Below are positions 12,801 to 24,800 of a DNA stretch of 64,000 bases, one piece after another (the first letter of the stretch is position 1; every line of letters starts with the position of its first letter). This DNA comes from Eublepharis macularius. Its lineage: Eukaryota > Chordata > Lepidosauria > Squamata > Eublepharidae. The notes under the pieces are model-generated. The model searched no databases. It saw only the letters and a list, made by a program, of their open reading frames with translations, and had not been told where the DNA came from. A program made the translations under genes and the position numbers. The stretch spans positions 17,184,001 to 17,248,000 of the forward strand of contig NC_072805.1 of the NCBI RefSeq assembly GCF_028583425.1. Reading direction: 5' to 3'.

Positions 12801-15800
12801 TCTGTCTTACAGGCCCACCTAAATGATACAAGATCCTGGTGGGCCCAAGAGTCCTCAGACAGAGAGTTCCACCAGGGTGGGGCCAGTACCAAAAAGGCCC
12901 TGGCCCTGGTAGATGCCAGCCGAGCCTCCCTAGGGCCAGGGACCACCAGTACATGTTTTCCGGTTGAACGAAGTGCTCTCTGGGGCACATAGAGGGAGAG
13001 ACGGCCCCTTCGGTATGCTGGTCCCAGTCCATTTAGGGCTTTATGTGAGTGTCGGAGCTGCCTAGGGTGTCAGATTTAAGGGGTGCTAATTTAGGCAGAA
13101 ATGAATGTCCTTTCTTTAACCAAAAATCAAGATGTTGTAGTCTACACATTAAAGTAGCAGATATTGAATTGGAGATGGGCTTATACTTGGCCTTGTGTGC
13201 CAAAAACCCTTCAGCCAGCCCTAACAAAGAATTTACTTGGCAAATAATTATAGTAGCTTCAGTAGTTTTTTAAAAGCCCTACATGGCTTGGAATTGGGGT
13301 ATCTAAAGAACCATCATCTCCCATATGTTCCTGCCTGGGATTAAGATCACAGGGACAGGCTCTCCTGACTGTCCCATCAACCAAAGATACTTGGGTTGGT
13401 GGGTTCACGACAAGAGAGGGCCTTTGTGGTGGCAGCCCCACAATTGTGGAACAAGCGCACCAGGGAAGTGTGTCTGCCCCCCTCGATCTTTACAAGGCAT
13501 CTGAAGACAGTTTTATTTAGAACTGCATTCAATTAATTTTACTATTTATTGCTAGATTTATAATTTTAAACTGAGGTTTTTATGTATTTTTATGTCTGCT
13601 GTAAGCCTCCTTCAGTGCTGTAAGGTAGAAAAATGTTTTAACAACAATAGTGTGCTTATATATGGCCCTTCTGGACAGTTTAGTGCCACACTCAGAGCAG
13701 TGAAAAAAGTCAGTGTTATTATTATCCCCACAATACACCTTGAGAGCTTGGGCTAAGAGGGAAACTACAGGAGACGCCCAACATGTGTTCTTCATGTGTT
13801 GTATTCCCGCAAGATTCCATGCGAAGTTTAATGAGAAAGAACGGCCGCTCGATGCAATTCTCCACCAGGGAGAAGAGGAAGTGAATCCCTCCCATCGCTC
13901 AAGGACCATATTGAGGAGGGCAGCCCAGGAAGCCAGCAGCCAGCCCACCCACATGCCCACCTCACCATGTGGTGGTGGTGCCCAGCACACCCTCCTCCTC
14001 CCACCCCAGTCAGGAGCGCTTGCAGCCACCAGCTCCTCTTCGGGGACTGAGCAAATGCTGAGCACGCTCTACTGCCTCCCTAAGATTGAGGGCTGGAGCA
14101 TAGTCTGCTTGGCTCCCTCTGGCTGCTGCTGGCATGCTACCCTTCCTCCCCTAAATGCACTCTGTGCTCTGCAAGAAGGGAGCACACCGGTAGTGGCCAG
14201 AGAGAGCTGCGCACACTAGCTTATGTATTAGGTATGATGTGCAAACCTAGTCTTTCTGTGAGTGGAAGATTCCTCTGGAATCCATCCTCAGAGATTCACA
14301 GTTACTGGGTTGGAACTGAATTATTCATGAGGGCTTTTTACTCAGGTAGGAGGGTTGTACTTTAAGGAAATGGCCTCAAAAGAGGTGCATAAGTTAAAGG
14401 GATAGGGACTATAGACTTTACTATTACGTATTGTCTGTTGCTGTAAGTATGGTCCGGCTGGATAGTTTCTGTTTTGTCTGTCAGTCTTAGAATTTCTTAT
14501 GCTCTGTTTTAGCATTTCTTCAACTCTGTACTGGATTCTTTTTAGTTTTAAATCTTGGTTAATTTGCATCTATATACTTTATTACATTTAACTCGCATCG
14601 TGTAATCCTTCTTCCGCCTCAATGAGTAAGGTGGTGTATAAACAGTGTAAATAATAATACTAATTGTTATAAGGAACAAAGAGAGGGAAATTAAAGTGAA
14701 TGTGGTAGATCCTCAAGCTGCCAATGAAATGCTCTATAAATGGTAATTGAAGTCTCTGTTCCTTAGAGAAATGTCACGTGGAACTCAATAACGTTCTTGG
14801 AAATAACCCATGCATCAAGTATGAAGATCGGGACAAGCTGCCTTACACAAATGCTGTCATTCATGAAATCCAGCGCTTTGCCAATGTGGTACCCGTAGGA
14901 ATACCTCATGCCCCTGTCAAAGACATGCAGCTTTTCGGTTATACTATTCCCAAGGTAAAACCTGAAGGGGTTTGGCATGGGCCGTGATATGCTGATGGGT
15001 CCATATATGTTTCTCAACTCAATTCTGTGACATCAAGGGGAGTCACAGTGTTATGAAACAACTGCAGCCAGTCTTGGATTGTAGCTTCACAATAGGTGGG
15101 GTGATAAATCAGGGCCTCACTACACATTACAAAGGCCTCATGTTGTTGGTAAACAACATGAGAGTTTTGCATCAAATGTGCCTCTCAAAAACACAGCCTC
15201 TTTATAAAGCTTAAGTTCTTTTACCATGCTGGGTCTTATCTTAATGGCTACTTTTCAAAAAGATAGCCACATTTAAATTACCGTGTACGTTGTCCCAGCA
15301 AGGAAAAAGGTAACTATGGTTTGATGCCGTTGCCAATGGCGGATCAATTGCATCATCTCCAATTCCTTTATAATAATTGTGCCATTCAACCAAAAACAAA
15401 TAACTGGATCATTCAAGCTATATTTTAAAATTCCCCAATATTTTAATACCTGCTTTCCTTTCTTCAACCAGTCATAAACAAATAAACTGCAAATTTACCA
15501 TGTTTATTGGGATAAAGCTTTAACCTGCTTTATGTGTGGTCCAAATGCCCATGGATCTTCACCTTCCATCCCTTGCAGGAACCAAGCCCTTTCCGATACA
15601 GGGGCACAGTTGATGCACCAGATAGACTGTGAAAGGAAACCATAAGAAGGATGAATTAACCCTGTAATTTGATCACTGTCCATTACATGGTTGTGGAGGC
15701 AGGACTCCTTCTACAAATGCCACAGATTGAACAATAATCCCTCAGTTATACCTTCAAGGCTCAGAGAGCAGCATTCCTAATATACAGTCCAGAGAACCAG

Positions 15801-18800
15801 CCCAGACAGATATGGATTGTATTGATTTCCACTGAGAGATGTCCAGGAGATTCAAGAAAGCCACATGCTGTTTCTCACCTGGCAAAAGTATACTGTCAGG
15901 GTGAACAAGACTGCTTGTGCCCACCAAACCGGGTCAGAAGCTCAGTTGAAACTGACCTACAGAAACTGACCTTTCTTCTAGAAATCATGAAGTTTCACAG
16001 CCACTCCAGTCCCTTCAGAATCTTGCACAAAAATAGGAGTTTGCAATAGGCCAATGTCTGGTTCTTTGGGAGGGGTCTTCATGACAGCCTCCTTCAGGCC
16101 AAGGCCATGGTACCCTCCCTCACTGAAGAATTAACTGCCCTGTGGACCCAACCAGCCACATCACCATGGCAAAATGGAATAAGCCAAGATGGGTAGGCAC
16201 TGGCAGCAAGCATCAAGCCGTTTCCGCACGACTCACCTTCATCGGGAACGCTGCGGAACATCGCAAAAAACTCATGTTTTTTTCACGACATTCTGCAGCA
16301 TTCTGGATGAAGGTGAGTAGTGTGGAAATGGCCTTAGTGTAGCAGGCTGTACCCCAACAGAAATTCATCCAGGAGACTGCAACTAGTTTGCAGTTCTTTC
16401 TCCTCCAAACAGGTGTTCTGCATCATTGATCCTTCTACTTTGACCTCTCCACTGTTGCCAGCCTCTGACAGGCACCCCCCCAACCCCAACTCCCAGCCCC
16501 GGCTGTGTTTTTAAATGTCACATTTTCTCCTTAAAATACTACTAATAAAGCAGGGAGTCCAGGTTTTAATAGTGAAGTTGAGTGGAGGTTGAAGGGTTAA
16601 ACATGCTCTCCCTGTTAAACATGCTCTCCATGTTAAACATGGCCCCAAGGCAAAAATGAGGCTGCATTAAGCTACAGCTTGCATTTTATAAGCACTTGTT
16701 GGCTTGCATACTCTTCTACCCAGGTACAGTTTAGTGTATCTTAAGAAATCTATCCTGTACTTCTCAACAGAATAGGTATGTATTAAAAATAGCGATTCCT
16801 GGTTGTTAAAATCATTGTTTTACATTTTTAATTGTGGAATTACAGTCAAGTGAGCATAGCAAAAGTAGTCAAGATAAATACTTGCTGAGTCTTTCCATGT
16901 GACATGGTTTTGTTTGTTTTGCAGGACACGACAATTATAACCAGCCTCATTTCTGTCCATTATGATGAGTCTCAGTGGAAATACCCACGTGAATTTAACC
17001 CCTCCAATTTTCTGAATGAGAAGGGAGAATTTGTGAAGCCTGAAGCCTTCCTGGCTTTCTCAGCAGGTAAATTTTCTGAGTTTGATGGTTGTCCCAACAC
17101 TGAATTGGTAGCATCTTCAAAGATGTGACCCTATAATCACAAATTTCACTTAGGGAATACTGGAATCACCAAGGCATACCTTTGAAGGTCCGTGTGGAAG
17201 TTTGAGGTCATGACTCAGTGAGGCTATTCCAAGATGTGGCAAAGCAGCCCCATGGACCGGCAAGCACTGTTCTGTCTTGCCCTCCGAGGTGTCTTGGCAT
17301 TAGGCAGCTGCCAAAATCCTCCACCTGGCAACAACATGTCATTCTCCTGGCTGACCCTATCCTCGGAGGGGCTTTTCTCTCCTCCTTTTGGTACACTGCT
17401 GCCACCGCTTGACATGTATAGAGAAATTACCCACTGAAAGGACCAAGGCAGCCAGCTCCCCAATGTCAACTTGTCATTCTAAGGCCCCGCCTCATCTTTT
17501 TTTTTTAATATAATTTTTTTTTTGGATGAGGTAATATAGTATAATTGGTTGATACATATAACTTATTCAATTCATATCCTCATAAGTATATAACCCCATC
17601 CCGTCCCCTCCCCCTTATCTCTATTGACTTCCAACAACACTCGAACCCCCCGTTAATTCATACAAATTATTATTTTGCTATCATTACTATTAAATTGGCC
17701 CTGGTAAAAATCTTAATATATCTATTTTTTCCCCTCAATAAAATCTTATTTAATAAGGTTTAAAATCCCTCCAAAGACCACAATTGTCCTTTAACATTCC
17801 ACTTCTTTTCCAAATACTTCTTAAGCTTCTTCCAATCTTCCAAAAAAATTCCTGGATCTTGCTCTTTTAAATTTCTGGTTAATTTATCCTTTTCAGCTAT
17901 GTACAACAGCTTCCTTGTCCATTCTTCAATTTCCAGTATTTCTTCTTTTTTCCAGTATTGAGCATATAAAATTCTTGCTGCTACTAATGCTACAATAAAA
18001 TTGGTTAGTCTTAAAGGTGCTACTGGACTCATTTGGATTTAACATATAATATAACAATATCTTATCCTTTCTATTAACTTCTTCTAAATGTAAAGATAAT
18101 AGCAACATTTCTGGATTTTTAGCAACATTATATTGCAGTATCAAAGACATTTCAGCACATATTTTAGACCAAAAGTCTCTAGCCTTTTGACAAGTCTACC
18201 ACATGTGAAATAGAGATCCTTCATGCTCCTTACATTTCCAAAACTTATTGGATAGCAGTTTGTTGGCTATGGCTAATTTTTTCGGTGTTAAATACCATCT
18301 ATACAACATTTTATAACCATTCTCTTTAATACTGGTACAAGTTGATATTTTTAAGGTATTTTTCCATAATTGTTCCCATGCTTCCACAGTTATTTCGTTA
18401 TTACAATTTATAGCCCACTTTACCATTTGTACCTTAACTATTTCATCTTCTGTGAAGCACTTCAGTAACAATTTATACATTTTAGATATTTCTTTACTAT
18501 TATCTCCCAACAATAATTCCTCCAGCTCTGAATTTTTACATCTAAAACCAATCTTTCTTTGATCTGAATCAAATAGGTCTTTAATTTGCTTGTATTGAAA
18601 CCAACCATATTTGAATGGCAACTCCTTATTTCGTTTAAGTTTCAATTCATTGTTTTCTAATACTGTTAGTTCTTTGAGGGTAAGCCATTCCTTTCCCTGA
18701 TATTCCATATTTGGGTTGATTATTTCAGCTGGTACAATCCAAAATGGTTTCTTCTGTTCTAAAAATTTCTTATATTTAAGCCAGGTTGATAATAGATTTC

Positions 18801-21800
18801 TTCGAAGATAATAATGTTGAAACATTGCATCCATTTTGTATTTTTCATACCACATACATGCGTGCCATCCAAATACTTTGTTATATCCCTCCAAAGTTAA
18901 TAATTTATGATTGGCCAAGGACACCCAATCTTTTAACCACACCAAACATATCACTTCATGATAAAGTCTTAGATCCGGTAACTGCATTCCTCCTCTTTCC
19001 TTAGCATCACAGAGAGCTTTCATCTTAACTCTTGGTTTCTTTCCTGCCCAGACAAACTCTGATATCTTCCTCTGCCATTTTTCAAATTGTTTCTTATCTT
19101 TTACAATTGGTATTGTTTGCATTAAAAACATCATTCTGGGCAGCACATTCATTTTAATTGTGGCAATCCGACCTAACCACGACAAGTTCAATTTATTCCA
19201 TTTTATCATATCTCTTTCAATTTGGGTCCAGAGCTTTTCATAGTTATTCTTAAACAAGTCTATATTCTTGGATGTCAGCTCTATCCCCATATATTTGGTC
19301 CTGTGTACCACTTCACAATTTGTTAGTTCACTCAGTTCCTGTTGTTTCTTCTTGGTCATATTTTTTGTTATTATTTTTGACTTCTTTTTATTTATGTAAA
19401 AGCCCGCCAAATCTCCAAACTCTTCTATTTTATTCAACAGTCTTGGCAAAACTTGTATAGGGTCTTCCACTATAAACATCACATCATCTGCAAATGCTCT
19501 TAACTTATAGGAATATCCTTTTATTTTTATTCCTTTTATAGTATCATCTCTAATCCGCCTCAGTAATACTTCTAAAACCATCACAAACAACAACAGTGAA
19601 AGTGGACATCCTTGTCTAGTACCTTTCCTTATTTCAAACTTCTCTGTTAGGTCATCATTGACACAAAGCAACCCTTTCTGCTGCCTGCTTGCTGTGCAGC
19701 AGGGGGTCGTAATTTGCCGCTTCCGGCTGGAGGAGGAGATGGCGTGCTTTTCCCCCGGGCATACGGGGATTGTAAGGGGGTGGAGCTAGCCGTTCTTAGG
19801 CTGCTCCGTTCCCTTTCTGGCTCAGTCACCAGGAAAGCGCTCGGCCCACCCTCTTCTCCCAGTATCGGTGTAGGATTAGCCGGTTGCTGTTTTCGGAGCC
19901 AGGTAGGAATTTTTTCCTCCTGTTACCCAATTGACCGGGTACGGGGTTTTTTTTCGCCTACCTTGCACCGGTACTGTGGCTGAGGTGATTGGCAGTGTGG
20001 AGCCGATTAGTTAAATCCCTTGGCAGGATAGAATTGGGGAATAGGGAGCAGGCCAGTGAGCACCCTAGGCGCTTCTCCATTATGGGGAAGAGGGGTCTGC
20101 CAGAAGCGGATGGTACTGCTTGTGACGGCTGCCATGCTGCATGGGCAGACTGCCTTGGGGAACCCTGTGTGCAAGTCCTACCTCACTGCCGTACATTTGA
20201 GGTGTAGGAGCTTGGTTGGGGGAACCAATTTTGCCTGGCTGTCCAGGTAGCTGCCATCTGGTGGATGGCTTAAGCCTGGGGCTTTGGGGCTCGCCCAGAC
20301 AGGTCAAGGCGGAGGTCCAAGGTGTGACCACGTGGCTTGACCTGTACCGCTAGTAGGCCCTTGCCGCAGTTTATATTTAAGGTTGTTAAAATGGTTATAT
20401 TAATAAAAGTGGCCCTTAGTTCCAAATACTGGCGTCTGTCTCTTCATTCCTACTGGGGGGGCAAATTGTTGCTCTTTGTAATTTATAAATTGTTTTCACT
20501 GCTTCTATAAATTCATTGCCTAGATCCATCTTCTCCATAGTCACAAACATAAAGTCCCAGTTCAAATTGTCTTTTTTTTAAAAAAAAATTAATTATTTTT
20601 TAATATCTAACATAAAAAAAAACTACAGAAGACTACAAAAGTATAAAGGGGAGGGGAAGAAAAAAAAGGGAAGGGAGAACTGGGAAAAGGGAAAATCAAC
20701 ATACAAACAACAAACACTACACTACATGTCTTGTATTCCCTTCATGCTGCAATTTTTCTTAAAAGTTAACTTTCTAATATGCTATCAGATTGGTAGGTCT
20801 TATACAATACAGATTATATTCAGGATCAGGACTTCTTCCTCCCCCCCCCTTGCGTCTCGGTCTCAATTCTCTCTGCGCAGCTGGAGCAGCTGCGCCCGCT
20901 CTTTCCTCCCCCCCACTTTCCCCTTCAGACTTCGAACTTTCTTCCTGCTGAAACTCCTGATGGTTGAACAAAAAGTCTGTCAGCTGCGCGTCCGATGTGA
21001 TCTTGTAAGTTTGATCTTTATATCTGAAACAGACGCCTTCTGGAAACAGCCATTTATATTTTATATCACATTTCCTCAAGAAAGCTGAAAGTCCTTTATA
21101 CTTGAATCTTCTTTTACGAGGCAAAAATGGAACATCCTTCAATATTTTAACCTTATTGCCCAAATAATCCAAGTCCACATTATATGAATTGTCTAAGATG
21201 GTGTCCCGAGTCTTCTTAGATGAAAAGTCAATAATAATCTCGCGAGGCAGCTGCCGCTTCATTGCATACTTTGAAGATGTCCGCCGGACTTCCAAAATAT
21301 CGTTTTTTATCTCTTCTTTAGTTGCCTTTGTGAATGGCGCCAAAAGTCCAGACACCACATCTTTTAAATTTTCACTTTGCTCTTCTTTTACATTTTGAAG
21401 ACGCAATACCGTTTGGGCACAGTCCACTTGTAATCCTATTATTTGATTCTCCAAAAGCTTCACTTCCTTACTTGTTGTTTTCATGAGTACTGCGTTCTCA
21501 TGCACAGACTGCTCTGCTCCGGTCGCTGTTTCTTTAATGGCTTTCACCTCGCTCTCCACTGAATCAACCTTTTGCCCCATTTCATTCAGTTTCGCTACAA
21601 AGGGCTGCACAGCATCGAAAACTGCTCGTCTCACCAGCTCTTCCAAGTTTCCCCCTTCCCCTGTAACGTCGCCATCACCGATTTACTCATTGCTGGGCTC
21701 TGCTTTCTCATCGCCATCTTGGGGGGGGGGCAGTTCAAATTGTCAAAGGCCTTCTCTGCATCCGCAAAGAATAGGCCAACTTCCTTATCAGGTCACTTCC

Positions 21801-24800
21801 TTGTCATAATATTCAATAGCATTTATCACCACTCTCAAATTGTCTCTTAATTGTCTATTTGGTAGAAATCCAGCCTGATCTTCTTCTATAAAATCCATTA
21901 GCCATATTTTAAGTCTGTCTGCTAGTATTCTTACCATTATTTTATAATCGTTATTTATAAGCGATATAGGTCTGTAATTTTTTACATCTGTTAGATCTTG
22001 ATTTTCTCTAGGGATCAGAGCAATACTTGCATTCCATGTATCTAGAAGACTCTTTCCTTGAAGCATATCATTCATTATATTTTTTAAAATTGGTACTAGG
22101 TCCTCCTTTATTACCTTGTAGAATTTTGCTGTGATCCCATCAGGTCCTGGTGCTTTCCCAATCTTAGCCGCCTCGATTGCCTGTATAACTTCTTCTTCTG
22201 TTATTGGAGCATTCACTCCATTCAGTTCTGATATCTTTGGTAGATGGGTGTTTTTTAAGTACCCATCTATCTCTTGCAAATTCACAAATTTCTTTTGAAA
22301 TAATTTGGCATAATATTTAAAAAACGCATGCTTAATTGATTGGTGATCTTTCCATTCTTTACCTTCTCCCATTATTCTGTTGATAATGTTCTTTTCCTTC
22401 CTTTTTTTTCAATTGCCAGGCTAGATACTTTCCTGGTTTGTTTGCTCCTTCAAATGACTTCTTCTTTAATGTCTTTAACCTCCATTCAAGCTCTTTGTTA
22501 CTAATGGCTCTTATTTGATCCTGCAGTATTTTGATTTCCTGTCTAATTGACTTTTTACCTGGTCTTTTCTTTAATTGTTGTTCTTTTTTATGTATTTTTT
22601 CTTGTATTTCTTGCCATTTCTCCTGTTTTCTTTTCTTGTCTTTACTGTTAAGTAAAATTAAATTTCCTCTTATTACTGCCTTATAAGTATACCATACCAT
22701 CTGAATTGAAACTTCATTATTATTATTTGTTAGAAAAAATTGCTTAGTTTCTTCTTTCATATATTTCAAATTTTCTTGGTTTTGTAGTAAATCTTCATTT
22801 ATTCTCCATCTAAATTATCTTCGACCCACTGTCATTTTCCATAACATTGTGTTATGGTCTGCACTCACCCTCGGTAAAATTTCCACTTTTTTAGTCAATA
22901 AGGTCAAATCCTTTGTCGCCCAAATCATATCAATATGTGAAAATGATAAATGCCTTGCAGAATAATATGTAAAATCACTGCATTTCGGATTTTCTTTTCT
23001 TCATACATCCTCCAAATGTTCTTGTTGGACTAATTCAAAAATTTTTTTGGTAACTTCCCTGATTTTTTAATACTTCCTTTGGTCTTTTTGTCTAAATGCA
23101 AGTCCGCCACGCCATTAAAATCTCCAGCCAATATCATCAGCCCCGCCTCATCTTTGACTCTCCTGCTACCCAAGATCTACTCTACACATAGAGCCAAGCT
23201 ACAAGTGATGAATTACACTTGCCTGGCAAGTGAACAGACACACATGTTCACTTGCCATTCACTTACTCTCTGCTTGATCAAGTGGAGCACAAGTGAATGG
23301 CAAGTGAACAGGGAGGAATATGCGTGAGTCTGTTCACTTGCCAGACAAGTGTCATTCTCGTCACTTGTAGCTTGGCTCATAGACTGCTTACTGGACTTGT
23401 GCACCACTGAGAGATTTGCAATTTGCCAACAGACCATGTTTGAACACAGCATGTTTGAACAAGAGCATGTTTGAACACAGAAAGTCTATGTGGTAGACAG
23501 AACAGCTACCAGCATTTAGGAATTAAAAGGCATTTGAGAGCCTGTTCTTGTCAGATCTCAGAAGCTAAGCAAGGTTGGCCTTGCTTAGTAATTGGATGGG
23601 AGACCTCCAACCAAGACAAGGGTTCCAGAGGCAGGCAATGGCAAACCACCTCTGTTAGTCTTTTGCAACGAGTACCCCACCAGGGATCTCCGTAAGTCAA
23701 CTCTGACTTGAGGGCTCTGTGTACCACCACATACATATCAAGCATCACAAAAGACTGAGAAAGGAACCCCAAAAGAAAAGTGTAACAGACAATTCCTCTG
23801 CCCCTCACTCTATAGGTGCCCTAAGACAGGCTCTTTAACAAAAGATATAACTTTCTATAAACCTCCCATTACTTTGTAGTCTGGTTCACATTGCAGCCCT
23901 CCGCATGGCAATGGCTGCCAACTGCAGGTGAGAGATCCTCCTGGCTTGATAGAATCTGTCCAAAAGAGACCTTCCCTTCTGTGCCAACAGATTTGATGGT
24001 CTCTGTTTGCTCTCCCCCTGAGAGCGGTGTGGAAGGTCAAAGAAGCTTTTCCTGAAGTCCCCAGGAAGAGCCTTTCTGGCAGTATCAACCTCCCAGATCT
24101 TTCTTCTCTAAGTGTCAGCTTTGAGGAGAATGTCTATGCTGAGTCTGACCATGTCATTGGCCAGCCATCAGCATCTCAAAAGATCTGGCAGGGCATGCTT
24201 GGAGGGTAATTGAGCTGACCTCCCCCTCCTGCCTGTTCTCAGCTAAGAGAAAGTTTTAAAACTAGAGGTGGAGATTTTGATACAGTCCAAACCTCCAGTG
24301 TGATGTGGAGCATTGGACTAAGATCTGGAAGACCCAGGGTCAATTCCCTGCTCTGCCATGGAATCTTCTTGTATGACTTTGGGCCAGTAACACACTCTCA
24401 GCCTAACTGAACATTCAGGGTTGTTGTGAAGATAAAGTGGAGGAGAGGATTATAACGTAAGCTGCTTTGGGTCCCCATTGGGGAGATAGGTGGGGCATAA
24501 GTGAAACAAACAGATAAATAATGTCCTTGTGAAAGGATCCATGAGTTCAGCTGGCACAGAACCAGAGAAAAATCTGAATGTCTGAACTCACCGTGAGTGG
24601 CTTCCCTTTTAAACTCTTTATTTTACAGGCCCAAGGGTTTGCTTAGGGGAGAACTTGGCTCGGATGGAGCTATTCCTCTTCTTCACCCACATTATGAGAA
24701 GGTTCCAGGTAGTGTGGCCAGATGAGACAAAGGCACCAGACCTCACCCCCAACTTTGGAGTCACGATGTCTCCATCACGCTTCAAGGTGACACTGAAATG

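Larger units (their letters stand above)
17500..23139 (-). mobile_element. 5'-truncated L1-like LINE in intron 8
   Basis: Inserted antisense to the CYP2 gene with a 16-bp target duplication GCCCCGCCTCATCTTT (17484-17499 and 23140-23155). On the minus strand ORF2 is readable from the endonuclease (AGDFNGVADL at the 23139 end) through the RT (GKAPGPDGITAKFYK, NYRPISLINNDYK, EEDQAGFLPNRQ at 22372-21788; GTRQGCPLSLLLF and FADDV near 19600-19480) to the C-terminus near 17760. Several stops or frame changes interrupt it. Two later insertions split it: 19672-20458 and 20572-21730. Confidence 0.88.

Noticed and set aside
23541-23612. 5S rRNA gene
   Set aside because: Only part of the molecule is present, it is diverged, and it is fused to a SINE tail.
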